DNA of 64,000 bases. Origin: Pseudobacteroides cellulosolvens ATCC 35603 = DSM 2933. GTDB taxonomy: Bacteria > Bacillota > Clostridia > Acetivibrionales > DSM-2933. The notes below the pieces were generated by a model. The model ran no database searches, was not told the DNA's origin, and worked only from the letters and a program-made list of their open reading frames with translations. The position numbers and the translations under genes are program-made. Shown piece by piece: positions 52,442-61,245 of this stretch. The stretch spans positions 3,971,001 to 4,035,000 of the forward strand of contig NZ_LGTC01000001.1 in NCBI RefSeq assembly GCF_001262605.1. The letters run 5' to 3'. Position 1 is the first letter of the stretch; every line of letters starts with the position of its first letter.

Positions 52442-54073
52442 ATGTCACTTTTTATCGACGGCAATTCCTTAACCATTGAAGATGTTTATCAGGTGAGTTT
52501 TAATAATCAAAAAGTATCTTTATCATCTGATGCTGAGTTCAGAAAAAAAATAGCTGAAAGCAGAGAGTTCCTTGAGGAATACATAAAAAAAGGATATCCG
52601 GTTTACGGGGTTACAACAGGTTTTGGTGATTCATGTCACAACCAAATAAACTATAAGAAATCTGAAAAATTACAGAGATCACTTGTTAACTTTCACGGCA
52701 TTGGTGTTGGAAATTATTTTTCCAAGGAAGTTGGAAGAGCTGTATTACTCGTTAGGCTTAACTCAAATATCAGGGGCTATTCAGCCATAAGGCCGGTTCT
52801 TGCAGAAAAAATGCTGGAGTTTTTAAACAAGGATATTATACCCGTTATTCCTGAGATCGGTTCCGTTGGTGCTTCCGGTGACCTTACACCTCTTAGTTAT
52901 GTGGCTGCCTGTTTAATGGGAGAAAGAAAGGTGTATTACAACGGCAAAATAGCACCTACAAAGGATGTTCTAAAGGAAGTTGGAATAGAACCTATAGTGC
53001 TTCAAGCAAAAGAGGGTCTGGCCATAATGAACGGAACAAGTGTTATGACAGCTGTTTCAGCTCTGAATTGGAGAAAAGTCAAAAGGCTTTCCAATATCTC
53101 GGATTTTTTAACCGGGGCAACTATAGAGGTAATAGGCGGAAATGATGTTCCCTATAGACGAAAAGTTTCTGAAATAAAGAATCATATAGGCCAAATCGAA
53201 AGTTCTGAAAAAATTTATAAAGTTATTTCTGATTCAAAAAGAGTACAAAAATACGAAGCTTTATTAGAAAAACTTGGTTCCATAAATTCAGACGGATATA
53301 AAAAGACCGATGTAAAAATCCAGGATAGATACTCCTTAAGGTGTTCCCCGCAAATTAATGGAGTGGTTAGAGATACTCTCCATTTCACAAAAACCTGGAT
53401 TGAAAATGAACTTAACTCTAGTAATGATAATCCGCTTATTGATAATGAAAATAGAATTATATACAACAGCGGAAATTTCTATGGCGGACATATATGTGCT
53501 GTAAATGACTATTTAAGAATTGCTGTGGCAAATATATCAGATTTGTGTGATAAACAAGTCGAATTATTATGTGATGGCAAATTTAATAACCTTACTGAAA
53601 ACTTAACTCCGTATTTATCGGAAGTTGATGAAAATAAAGGTACACTTCATGGATTTAAAGCTGCTCAAATAACAGTTTCTGCATTATGCTCGGAAATCAG
53701 CTATTTGTCAGGTGCTGTAAGCATTCATTCCAGACCCACAGAATCACTCAATCAAGATAAAGTTTCTTTAGGTACCATATCCGCAAGAAAATTATCCGAA
53801 GCAATAGAGCTAATGTATCTTCAATACTCTATTCATCTATTGGCTGTTCTCCAAGCAGTTGATTTAATCGGTGAGGAACATTTCGGATCATTAACAAGGA
53901 AAGTATTCAAAGACGTAAGAGAATTCACAAGATTTGTCCATGAAGACAGACCTCTTGATGATGAAGCAAAAATGGTTTCAAAATATCTTCAAAGTGCAGA
54001 TTTATTTAATGATTTACATAAAGCAGAAATTGAAAGCTCTATCCTTGCACAGCCAGACTTGCAATTAGTATAG
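52442..54073 (+). CDS. MIO-type aromatic amino acid ammonia-lyase or aminomutase
   Basis: About 543 residues of the HAL/PAL/TAL family. The MIO cofactor tripeptide is A144-S145-G146 in GSVGASGDLTPLSY, with catalytic Tyr55 in YGVTTGFGD. The substrate-selectivity pair reads Phe84-His85 (SLVNFHGIGVG), neither Ser-His of histidine lyase, His-Leu of bacterial tyrosine lyase, nor Phe-Leu of plant PAL. No hut genes are nearby and the gene sits 40 bases after the NRPS, so a biosynthetic role is likely: cinnamate or coumarate, or a beta-amino acid, for the NRPS loading domain. The ATG at 52442 is best spaced from GGGGA. Confidence 0.9.
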   Translation: MSLFIDGNSLTIEDVYQVSFNNQKVSLSSDAEFRKKIAESREFLEEYIKKGYPVYGVTTGFGDSCHNQINYKKSEKLQRSLVNFHGIGVGNYFSKEVGRAVLLVRLNSNIRGYSAIRPVLAEKMLEFLNKDIIPVIPEIGSVGASGDLTPLSYVAACLMGERKVYYNGKIAPTKDVLKEVGIEPIVLQAKEGLAIMNGTSVMTAVSALNWRKVKRLSNISDFLTGATIEVIGGNDVPYRRKVSEIKNHIGQIESSEKIYKVISDSKRVQKYEALLEKLGSINSDGYKKTDVKIQDRYSLRCSPQINGVVRDTLHFTKTWIENELNSSNDNPLIDNENRIIYNSGNFYGGHICAVNDYLRIAVANISDLCDKQVELLCDGKFNNLTENLTPYLSEVDENKGTLHGFKAAQITVSALCSEISYLSGAVSIHSRPTESLNQDKVSLGTISARKLSEAIELMYLQYSIHLLAVLQAVDLIGEEHFGSLTRKVFKDVREFTRFVHEDRPLDDEAKMVSKYLQSADLFNDLHKAEIESSILAQPDLQLV

Positions 54074-54122
54074 GCATTTTGAAAAGCTCAAAACGGGAAG
54101 TAATATTTCAAACATGCCATAA
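54072..54122. repeat. Half copy of the dispersed repeat inside the NRPS operon
   Basis: GCTCAAAACGGGAAGTAATATTTCAAACATGCC here is nearly identical to the right half of the 37.4-kb copy (reverse strand), bounded by AGGCATT and CATGCCAT. It occupies the gap between the MIO gene and the aldo/keto reductase gene and overlaps the end of the MIO stop codon region. Confidence 0.7.
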
Positions 54123-54152
54123 TTACTATAATATAGCCGGGGAGTTGATTTT

Positions 54153-55178
54153 ATGAAGTATAATAAATTAGGCAATACAGGCGTTTTGGTTTCAGAACTG
54201 TGTCTTGGCACAATGACATTTGGAGGCCAGGGATTTTGTGAAACCTTTGGTAAAGTACAGGAAGAAGAAGTTAAAGGCATTTTAAAGAGAACCATAGAAC
54301 AAGGAATAAATTATATAGATACTGCAAATTCATATTCAGATGGTTTATCCGAAACAATATTGGGTAATTCTTTGAAATCCCTTGGTGTAAACAGGCAGGA
54401 AGTATTTGTTGCAACAAAAGTAAGGTCTCGTACAGGACCAGGTGTAAATCAGGTTGGGCTGTCAAGGCTTCATATAAATTACTCCGTTGAAGACAGTTTA
54501 AAAAGATTGGGAATGACTCATATTGATTTGCTGTATTTACACGGCGTTGATTTTCTAACACCCTTGGAAGAAACAATGAGAGGTCTTGAAGATGTTGTAC
54601 AAAGCGGTAAAGTAAGGTATATTGGGATTTCAAACCATCCGGCATGGAAAGTTGTTAATGCAAATTCCATAGCAGAGAAAATGGGCTGGTCAAAGTTTTG
54701 TGCATTGCAATATTACTATAGCATAGCAGGAAGAGATATTGAAAGAGAAGTAGTTCCTATGGCTTTAGAAGAAAACCTTGCTCTTATGCCTTGGAGTCCG
54801 CTAGCCGGAGGTTTTCTAACCGGTAAATATACAAGAGACGATGAAAAAGCTGGCAACAGCAGACGTGATAATTTTGATTTTCCACCTGTAGATAAAAACA
54901 AGGCATATGATATCATCTCTTTAATGGATAAAATAGCTAGAAAGCACAATGCCACCATCCCAAGGATTGCCATCGCCTGGCTGTTACATAAAAAAGCAGT
55001 TACAAGCGTCGTGGTCGGAGTTAAAACAATTGATCAGCTTGATGATAATCTTGAAGCTGCAAAAATAAAATTATCTGAAGAGGAAATGACCGCACTGGAC
55101 AACATAAGCAAAATCCATATAGAGTATCCTGAGTGGATGCAGCATATACAAAATCAAGATAGAATTAGTAATTACTAA
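54153..55178 (+). CDS. Aldo/keto reductase
   Basis: 341 residues, TIM-barrel NAD(P)H oxidoreductase. The catalytic tetrad is visible: Asp and Tyr in YIDTANSY, Lys in VFVATKV, His in LYLHGVD. GKVRYIGISNHP and the C-terminal TSVVVGVKTIDQLDDN cofactor-binding segment fit the YajO/Kv-beta-like branch. It follows the MIO gene by 80 bases on the same strand and could reduce the aldehyde released by the NRPS reductase domain, though members of this branch are promiscuous. GGGGAG precedes the ATG. A shared terminator follows. Confidence 0.92.
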   Translation: MKYNKLGNTGVLVSELCLGTMTFGGQGFCETFGKVQEEEVKGILKRTIEQGINYIDTANSYSDGLSETILGNSLKSLGVNRQEVFVATKVRSRTGPGVNQVGLSRLHINYSVEDSLKRLGMTHIDLLYLHGVDFLTPLEETMRGLEDVVQSGKVRYIGISNHPAWKVVNANSIAEKMGWSKFCALQYYYSIAGRDIEREVVPMALEENLALMPWSPLAGGFLTGKYTRDDEKAGNSRRDNFDFPPVDKNKAYDIISLMDKIARKHNATIPRIAIAWLLHKKAVTSVVVGVKTIDQLDDNLEAAKIKLSEEEMTALDNISKIHIEYPEWMQHIQNQDRISNY

Positions 55179-55213
55179 CGTATACACCCCCTCATGAATA
55201 GGTTGTAATAGTT

Positions 55214-55251
55214 AAAGGGCAGCTAAAATTGCAGTATTTTAGTTGTCCTTT
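55214..55251. terminator. Bidirectional terminator between the NRPS operon and the AraC-type gene
   Basis: AAAGGGCAGCTAAAAT (55214-55229) pairs with ATTTTAGTTGTCCTTT (55236-55251) with two mismatched pairs and a six-base loop. It lies between convergent stop codons and serves both strands. Confidence 0.75.
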
Positions 55252-55254
55252 AAT

Positions 55255-57714
55255 CTATAATCTTCTCATTTCCACAAACTTTATTTCATGGGGTTGAAGT
55301 ACAAAATTGAATATATAACTGTTACTAACCACATCTATCATTGTCTTCTTTTGCATTATATTTGACAGTGACTTAAGTAATTCCACTTCTTCCTGATTGG
55401 CTAATGTAAGAGCCCCCATTTCAAGCCATTTATCAAAACAACTGCTGTAATTGCGGTTTATGATATACTCTTTTATAATATAACTTCCGTTTTCAATAGA
55501 TTTCAGTTCAATACCAAATTCCCTGCTGACCGGATCTAAAAACTGTTTATATCTGTCGGCAGAGTTCTTATCAGTGGTTTCGTCTTCAATATATGATTCT
55601 GAAGGGTGAATGTAATTATACAACATCATTTGCAAATTACCCTGGCCTTTTGTCATGAAATATCCTTTACCCTGTGCCACTACTGTATCTCCCAGTTTAT
55701 TCAAAAGATATAATGCATGATAGGAAGGTTTTTTGATTCCGTTGTAGTTAAAAAGCCCTGCCCCTCCATGAAACGCCTCCAAACCTATACTGCTCTTCTC
55801 ATGGAAATCCGATAAGTTCCAAAACGCAAAACTTATTGAATCATCATAGTTTTCCAGAATATTTTTTACAGTATAACAAGCTGCAAAACTAGTATCATTC
55901 AGTAAATCATAGTATGAGGATACATAATAGCGTCCATCCAGATAAATTAGCCTATGTATGTTACTTTTATTTTTAAACAGCATTTTTAGTGAATCAAAGA
56001 AGGCTTTCAAAATATCAGGATCATGGTTTAAAAATCTATTAATATTTTTGACAGGACTGATACCATTGCCGCCATATGCTTTTACATTATGGTAAAGGAT
56101 AAAATTAATAAAATCAGGCTCACAGCCATTATCCTGATAGAAATCAACAAATCTTTTTATAGAAGACGTACTTTCTTCAACTTTCATTAAATCAAAAGAC
56201 GGACTTCCAAACCGTAGCTTATGGTTAATGGATTTTATGCTTTGGTAAGCAGTTTTGTAGACCTCTAATGATAAATCTTCGCTTTCATTGCTTGATGATA
56301 TGTCATATAAAGCAAACAACCATGTAGATACTTCATAAATACCGTAACGTTCAATAAAATGTCTTGTCAGCTTGTTTACAATATATGTAAAATTTTCAAT
56401 ATCCTTAGGACTGCTTATTATAAAGATGTTGTCATTGCTGTTTTCTTTGTTCGCCTTTGCCGTACATCCTGATATGAAAGAATATAAAATAAATGGTTTA
56501 AGCTTTATTGATAGCAGAAAATCGATAATTTTATCAATGCAAACAAAATCATCACTTATGATATCATTAAGTTTGATATATTCGAATCCAATCTCCTTCT
56601 GGATAGTTTTTAATATTTCCTGTATATCGCCATACAATAGTTCCCTTGTACGACCAAAAGATAATAAATTTTTGAATGAGCGGCATAATTTTTTCCCCGG
56701 TTTTGATATATCAATCTGACATTCAAGATATAATCCCTTATTATCAAATTCTTCATTCTCCAAAGAGTTCCGCTCGGGCAAATACGCCATTAATTTAGGC
56801 AGATAATCAGACTGCTCTATATCGTTATAATTTATAGAATTGCTTTTTTCCTCCCTTTTCAGTGGAATTGACAATAGCTGATTCTGTTTTCTATATAAGC
56901 TAGGGAGCATCCCATATGCCTTTTTGAAAGAGGAGGTTAGTGCTCTGGCATTAGGAAAACCAGTCTTTTGAGCTATAGTATCAATATGTAAATCTGTCGA
57001 AATAATTTCATTTGCAGCATAGGCCAATCTTACCTTATGTAGGTATGACAAAAAGTTGATTGACATATTCTTTTCAAAATAACGGGATAAATATGCCGCT
57101 GAAAGCTGTTCCATTTCCGCCAGCTTGTTCAATGTTACGTTTTCATGATAATGGTTGTTTATATAATTCAGGATTTTTTCCATCCTATCTACATTCTTTT
57201 GTGTCTGAATTTGATTATTCGGAGCTTTATCGCTTTTAAACCTAGCGGCAATTACATATAAAAGCTTATAAATCACAGCCTTTCTTAATATCTCATTTGT
57301 ACTTATGCCCTCATAGCTTCCATACTTTTCCACACTTATTTTAAATAATCGTGCCAACAGTGATCTTATTTCATTAAAGGCATCCTTGTTTTTGTATTCG
57401 GCAGAATTGCACTCAAATAATACTTTCTTTTCATCAATTAATTGACTTTCAAACTGTGATAGATCTATTTGAAGTCCCAGCATGGTACAATTCTCTGAAA
57501 AAAGCTCATGGACATTATTTGAGTTGATAAGAATAACATCCTCCTCTGAAAGAAAATAGCTTTTATCTTCAACAATAACTTGAATATTTCCAGTTAATAT
57601 TAAAAGAATTTCAATGCTCTGATGCAAATGTCTCTGTACTTGTCCAACCTTGTTAATAAATAAATTATAAGGAATATTGTTTTTATATTCTATAGCTTCA
57701 TATGTGTAATGCAT
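55255..57714 (-). CDS. AraC-type regulator fused to an apparently inactive GH39 domain
   Basis: 819 residues. Cupin-like N-terminal domain (about 20-90; VQRHLHQSIEILLIL), AraC double HTH (about 175-275; TLNKLAEMEQLSAAYLSRYF and DTIAQKTGFPNARALTSSFK), then a GH39-like barrel and beta domain (about 325-815; GRTRELLYGDIQEILK). At the acid/base site, where GH39 xylosidases have WNEP, this reads LYDIS (about 469-473); at the nucleophile site, where TEW or TEF is expected, it reads YLDG (591-594). So it probably binds a ligand without cleaving it. Fused AraC-GH39 proteins are known in clostridia and often sit by glycan genes; here no glycan genes are near. Convergent with the NRPS operon. Confidence 0.87.
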   Translation of the reverse strand: MHYTYEAIEYKNNIPYNLFINKVGQVQRHLHQSIEILLILTGNIQVIVEDKSYFLSEEDVILINSNNVHELFSENCTMLGLQIDLSQFESQLIDEKKVLFECNSAEYKNKDAFNEIRSLLARLFKISVEKYGSYEGISTNEILRKAVIYKLLYVIAARFKSDKAPNNQIQTQKNVDRMEKILNYINNHYHENVTLNKLAEMEQLSAAYLSRYFEKNMSINFLSYLHKVRLAYAANEIISTDLHIDTIAQKTGFPNARALTSSFKKAYGMLPSLYRKQNQLLSIPLKREEKSNSINYNDIEQSDYLPKLMAYLPERNSLENEEFDNKGLYLECQIDISKPGKKLCRSFKNLLSFGRTRELLYGDIQEILKTIQKEIGFEYIKLNDIISDDFVCIDKIIDFLLSIKLKPFILYSFISGCTAKANKENSNDNIFIISSPKDIENFTYIVNKLTRHFIERYGIYEVSTWLFALYDISSSNESEDLSLEVYKTAYQSIKSINHKLRFGSPSFDLMKVEESTSSIKRFVDFYQDNGCEPDFINFILYHNVKAYGGNGISPVKNINRFLNHDPDILKAFFDSLKMLFKNKSNIHRLIYLDGRYYVSSYYDLLNDTSFAACYTVKNILENYDDSISFAFWNLSDFHEKSSIGLEAFHGGAGLFNYNGIKKPSYHALYLLNKLGDTVVAQGKGYFMTKGQGNLQMMLYNYIHPSESYIEDETTDKNSADRYKQFLDPVSREFGIELKSIENGSYIIKEYIINRNYSSCFDKWLEMGALTLANQEEVELLKSLSNIMQKKTMIDVVSNSYIFNFVLQPHEIKFVEMRRL

Positions 57715-57931
57715 ATTACTCCCCCAAGCCTTATGCCTATATTTTATTCACCCCAAAAACAGCTAATTCACCTAATAATCTACCATTATGTATATAAACT
57801 TCCACTTACCTAGACATTAGTATATTACATTTTTTTAAATCACGAAATAGAATTTAGTAATATTAATAAGGTGAATTTTAATATAAACTTGGAAAATATA
57901 AAGCCTTATAGTATATTAAAAAAGTTAGCAA

Positions 57932-58704
57932 ATGTTTTTAAAGTCAGACGAAGTCGTAAGATTCTTTAGTCTGAATAATAATACACATGCAATTATGGGT
58001 AACCATGAGAGAAAACATCTAAATGGAACTTTATCTTATGCTCAGGAAATAACAAAAATACAATTCCTGGAATTGATATAAAAAAGCAACCGGAAGAAGT
58101 TCTGTGTGGATGTACAGCCGGAGAAAAGTATTTGGAAAAGATGTTTCATGATGGTTATTGGTATAATGCTTATGATGGTAAAAAGCCGGTTATTTTTGGG
58201 CATCATATAGTTGGGGAAAAACCCCTTATTTTAAATGACTAGATTTATGGAGTTGATACAGGTGCTTGTCATAGTGGCTTTTTAACTGCAATAACAATAC
58301 CGGACTTTAAAATTTATTCAGTAAAAGAAAAAGAAGATTATTGGAGCGTGGAAAAGAAAAAATGGCAAAAACCAGTTATAATGAATCGACCTTGGGACAC
58401 AATGGATCGGGGGCGAATTGAAGTTGAAATTAATCGCTTTAAGCATGACAAAGAGGACAACATAGCTAATTATATAAATGAAATAGAAAAGTGGTCAGAA
58501 AATTTAAAATCACTGATTCCCAAGTTCCATGAAATTATTGAAAACAAGGCAAAACAATTAGTTCAGGATATGGGTGATGAATGTTTTAAAGAGTATGCAA
58601 AAAATCATGCCATATCAAACTTTCTGTTCCCAAGTTATAATAAAAGATTATCATTGGACAGCATATTAAAAAAGTGCTCCATGCCTAAAAAACCATTGAA
58701 TTAG
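57932..58704 (+). pseudogene. Broken PPP-family Ser/Thr phosphatase gene
   Basis: Frame 2 from ATG 57932 reads EVVRFF...MGNHERKHLNG, the metal-binding GNHE motif, to about 58075. The reading then shifts to frame 1, KKQPEEVLCGC...FGHHIVGEKPLILND, and meets an in-frame TAG at 58240, after which IYGVDTGACHSGFLTAI continues to the stop at 58702. The N-terminal GDxxDRG half is missing and about 35 residues around the HGG motif are deleted. The open piece from 58348 onward is simply the C-terminal part of this gene. Three independent lesions make it a clear pseudogene. Confidence 0.8.
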
Positions 58705-58815
58705 CAGGAATATTAGGCATTAATGTTCCTAAGTTTCCTCAGAGTTTTTAAAAAGTAAATTAATTCGCCAGCTTTGCATTCATAATTATTGTCAATATGG
58801 TTTGCATAAAATATT

Positions 58816-58852
58816 TCACTGCCTCTCTGAAGTAATATTTTAGTCATTCTGA
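58816..58852. repeat. Degenerate fragment of the dispersed repeat
   Basis: CTCTCTGAAGTAATATTTTAG followed by TCATTCTGA matches the right arm of the repeat with a few changes. It lies in the decayed zone after the phosphatase pseudogene; the rest of 58705-58984 shows nothing clear. Confidence 0.45.
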
Positions 58853-58984
58853 ATACTTCGCCAAATCAATAATTGTAATGTTTTTATAAATATAGGGCTG
58901 TTGCAAATGGGTACTTAATTGCATCATATTGTAATCTTAAGCACAAAGGTGAAAGCATGCCGTTGCTTCCGCTTATTATCCCTG

Positions 58985-59335
58985 CTTATGTAAACAAACT
59001 CATTGCGTCAACTGACTATGCTGCTATATTATTGAACTCACTGAATTCCGACAATGAATTTCCAGTCGAAGCATCAGGAAGTTCGTCCATGCTTTTTAAT
59101 GCATTATACAGCAGCGTAAACATCTCCTGACGTGTGATTTCTTTGTCTGGTGCAAACATATTATTTCAAATGCTGTTTGCAATCCCTAATTTCTTTGCTG
59201 CAGCCAAATAGCTTGTGTAATATGTGTTTCCACTGTCGCTAAAGTTGCTTGCTACATCTTCAAGAGGTTCAATTCCATAAGCTCGCATCATCATTACAAT
59301 ATACTGTCCACGGGTAAGATTGTTACCTTCTGTAG
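58985..59335 (-). pseudogene. Fragment of an SLH-domain surface protein
   Basis: Read on the minus strand, NLTRGQYIVMMMRAYGIEPL, then SDSGNTYYTSYLAAAKKLGIA and EITRQEMFTLLYNALKSM are two S-layer-homology repeats. A TGA at about 59168 and a TAG near 59012 interrupt the frame. No start or signal peptide is present, so only the C-terminal cell-wall-anchoring part of an old gene survives. Confidence 0.7.
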
Positions 59336-59474
59336 TACAATGATCAACCTGGTAAATGGTATGAAGTTTGAAGTTTCTTAACTATTTGGTAATGATTTTC
59401 ATACACATTAATGCTAGAATCAGGTTAAAAATAAGAGTAGTTGTTCAAAGATATTTTTATTAAGTAAGGAGCAT

Positions 59475-60440
59475 ATGATGATAATTAATTCAAGAAAATT
59501 CTATTTTATTTTGACAATAATAATAACTTCATTTTTATTTTTCTCCGGTATAGGCTTAGTGTATGTATATGAAACGTCTATAAAAAATATTAATAAAAAT
59601 GATTTCAAAAAAAAGGATCTTGTATATAACTTGGTAAAACCCATAATACAAGAAAGTCAGCCTGTTAATATATTACTAATAGGCGGCGATAAGGTTGCCA
59701 AGAATGCCGATACCATGATGCTGATTAACTTCAACCCAATAACTACGGATATGAGTATTATGTCAATACCTAGGGACACTAGGATTCACATAAAGGGGTC
59801 TAATCTTCCGAAAATTAATACTGCTTATCAAGTTGGTGGATCAGACCGTTGTATCGAGACTGTATGTAGTTTACTTAATGTAAAAATAAAATATTATATT
59901 TATATAGATGTAAATAATTTGGTAGAAATAATAGACAATCTTGACGGTGTGTACTACAATGTACCAGCTAACATGGACTATGATGACCCAGTTCAAAATC
60001 TACATATTCACTTAAAAAAAGGTTATCAGCTACTAGATGGAAAAAAATCAATACAGTTTTTAAGATTTAGAAAAGCATCAAAATCTAACCGCGATGTAAG
60101 AAAAATTTATAATGGAAGTGATCTAAACCGAGAGCAAGCACAGCAAAACTTCATAAAAGAATTTTTAAGGCAGAAAAAGGATATGAAATACATAGGAAGA
60201 ATCAATAGTATTATTAATAGTATTCTTGAGAACCTTGATACAAATGTTACCGTCAGTGGTGCCATTAAACTATCTCAAAATGCACCAAATTTCAAAGCAA
60301 ATGAAATTAAGACATTTATTCTTCCAGGCAACGAGGCAAGTATAAAGGAAGGTAAATATGGAGTACTCTCTTTTTATGTCCCTAATATCAATGATACCTC
60401 CAAGATAATCAATGAGCATTTTAAATCAGATCTGCCATGA
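59475..60440 (+). CDS. LytR-CpsA-Psr (LCP) family protein
   Basis: 321 residues. An N-terminal membrane anchor (about 9-31) and an extracytoplasmic LCP domain: NILLIGGDKVAKNADTMML, then MSIPRDTRIHIKG with the conserved Arg residues that bind the polyprenyl pyrophosphate, KINTAYQVGG, and QFLRFRKAS near 195 with further conserved Arg. LCP enzymes attach secondary polymers such as teichoic acids or capsule to peptidoglycan. AAGGAG precedes two adjacent ATGs (59475 and 59478); the second has better spacing. It stands between a decayed region and the ECF sigma gene. Confidence 0.88.
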   Translation: MMIINSRKFYFILTIIITSFLFFSGIGLVYVYETSIKNINKNDFKKKDLVYNLVKPIIQESQPVNILLIGGDKVAKNADTMMLINFNPITTDMSIMSIPRDTRIHIKGSNLPKINTAYQVGGSDRCIETVCSLLNVKIKYYIYIDVNNLVEIIDNLDGVYYNVPANMDYDDPVQNLHIHLKKGYQLLDGKKSIQFLRFRKASKSNRDVRKIYNGSDLNREQAQQNFIKEFLRQKKDMKYIGRINSIINSILENLDTNVTVSGAIKLSQNAPNFKANEIKTFILPGNEASIKEGKYGVLSFYVPNINDTSKIINEHFKSDLP

Positions 60441-60468
60441 CAAAACTATATCCTGGCTGGAAACAAGA

Positions 60469-60555
60469 GAGGATTATTGGGAGTTGAAAAAGAAGAAATG
60501 GCAACAAAGCACTGCAGAAAAAAGAAAATTGATAGTTTTACTGAACCTTTTATAA
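60469..60555 (+). pseudogene. Second small remnant of a PPP-type phosphatase gene
   Basis: EDYWELKKKKWQQ is read here, closely matching EDYWSVEKKKWQK in the phosphatase pseudogene at about 58335-58375, and at DNA level too. It is followed by a stop at 60553. It has no start and was probably copied or left behind by the event that broke the first copy. Confidence 0.45.
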
Positions 60556-60636
60556 AGTGGTAAGCTCCTTTATTAATGAGTTAAAACTAATATTAGTTTC
60601 TGCCACATTAAAAGAAAAGCGAAAGGAGTGTGACCT

Positions 60637-61245
60637 TTGGAGAAAATTGATCTTATTCGCCAGTGCCAAACTGGAGATAAAGACAGTTTGGGTAAACTAT
60701 ATAGAATTTATAGCCAAAATGCATTAGGTACCGCTTACCTGATATCCAATAGTAGGGGAATTGCCGAAGATATAGTTCAGGAGGCCTTTATTCAATGCTT
60801 CAAACATATTCGGAATTTAAGAGATCCCCAAACATTTGATGCATGGTTTTATAAAATATTAGTCACAACAGGCTGGAGAATGGTGAAAAAGCATAATCGC
60901 TATATGTCAGCTGAATCCCGTAACATAGATGAATCAGCTTCTGTTTCAAATTTTAATAATGATTTTGATGCCTTTGCCAACAGTTTGTCTTTGAAACAGG
61001 CACTTAATAAGCTTAGCTTTCCTCTTAAAACAGTTGTTATACTGTTTTACTATAATCAAATGCCAATCAAGGATATCGCAAAAATTACGGGATGCTTTCA
61101 GGGGACTGTTAAATCCAGGCTTCACAATGCCAGAAAGCAGCTCTACTACGAGCTATGTGGTGAGTTAAAAGAGGGAGCTTATTTAGAGAAGAGCTTGGAT
61201 ATTTATAAAAGAAAGGGGTATAATTTAAATGGTAAACATGGATAA
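60637..61245 (+). CDS. ECF-type RNA polymerase sigma factor
   Basis: 202 residues. Region 2 is clear (DSLGKLYRIYSQNALGTAYLI, then AEDIVQEAFIQCFKHI, DAWFYKILVTTGWR) and region 4 is an HTH (PIKDIAKITGCFQGTVKSRLHNARKQL). Extracytoplasmic-function sigma factors respond to envelope signals through a membrane anti-sigma factor; the next gene overlaps by 17 bases and is a good candidate. The start is TTG with AAAGGAG a little over six bases upstream. Confidence 0.92.
   Translation: MEKIDLIRQCQTGDKDSLGKLYRIYSQNALGTAYLISNSRGIAEDIVQEAFIQCFKHIRNLRDPQTFDAWFYKILVTTGWRMVKKHNRYMSAESRNIDESASVSNFNNDFDAFANSLSLKQALNKLSFPLKTVVILFYYNQMPIKDIAKITGCFQGTVKSRLHNARKQLYYELCGELKEGAYLEKSLDIYKRKGYNLNGKHG

Noticed and set aside
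52442..54073. Calling the MIO gene hutH
   Set aside because: No hutU, hutI or hutG genes are near, the Ser-His pair is missing, and the gene is embedded in the NRPS operon.
58348..58704. 118-codon ORF as a stand-alone gene
   Set aside because: It is the C-terminal part of the broken phosphatase gene; the upstream frame with the in-frame TAG reads through with clear family motifs.
58895..58909. GGGCTGTTGCAAATG, similar to the terminal repeats of some insertion sequences
   Set aside because: No second terminus, transposase or target duplication was found nearby, so it is too short to call.
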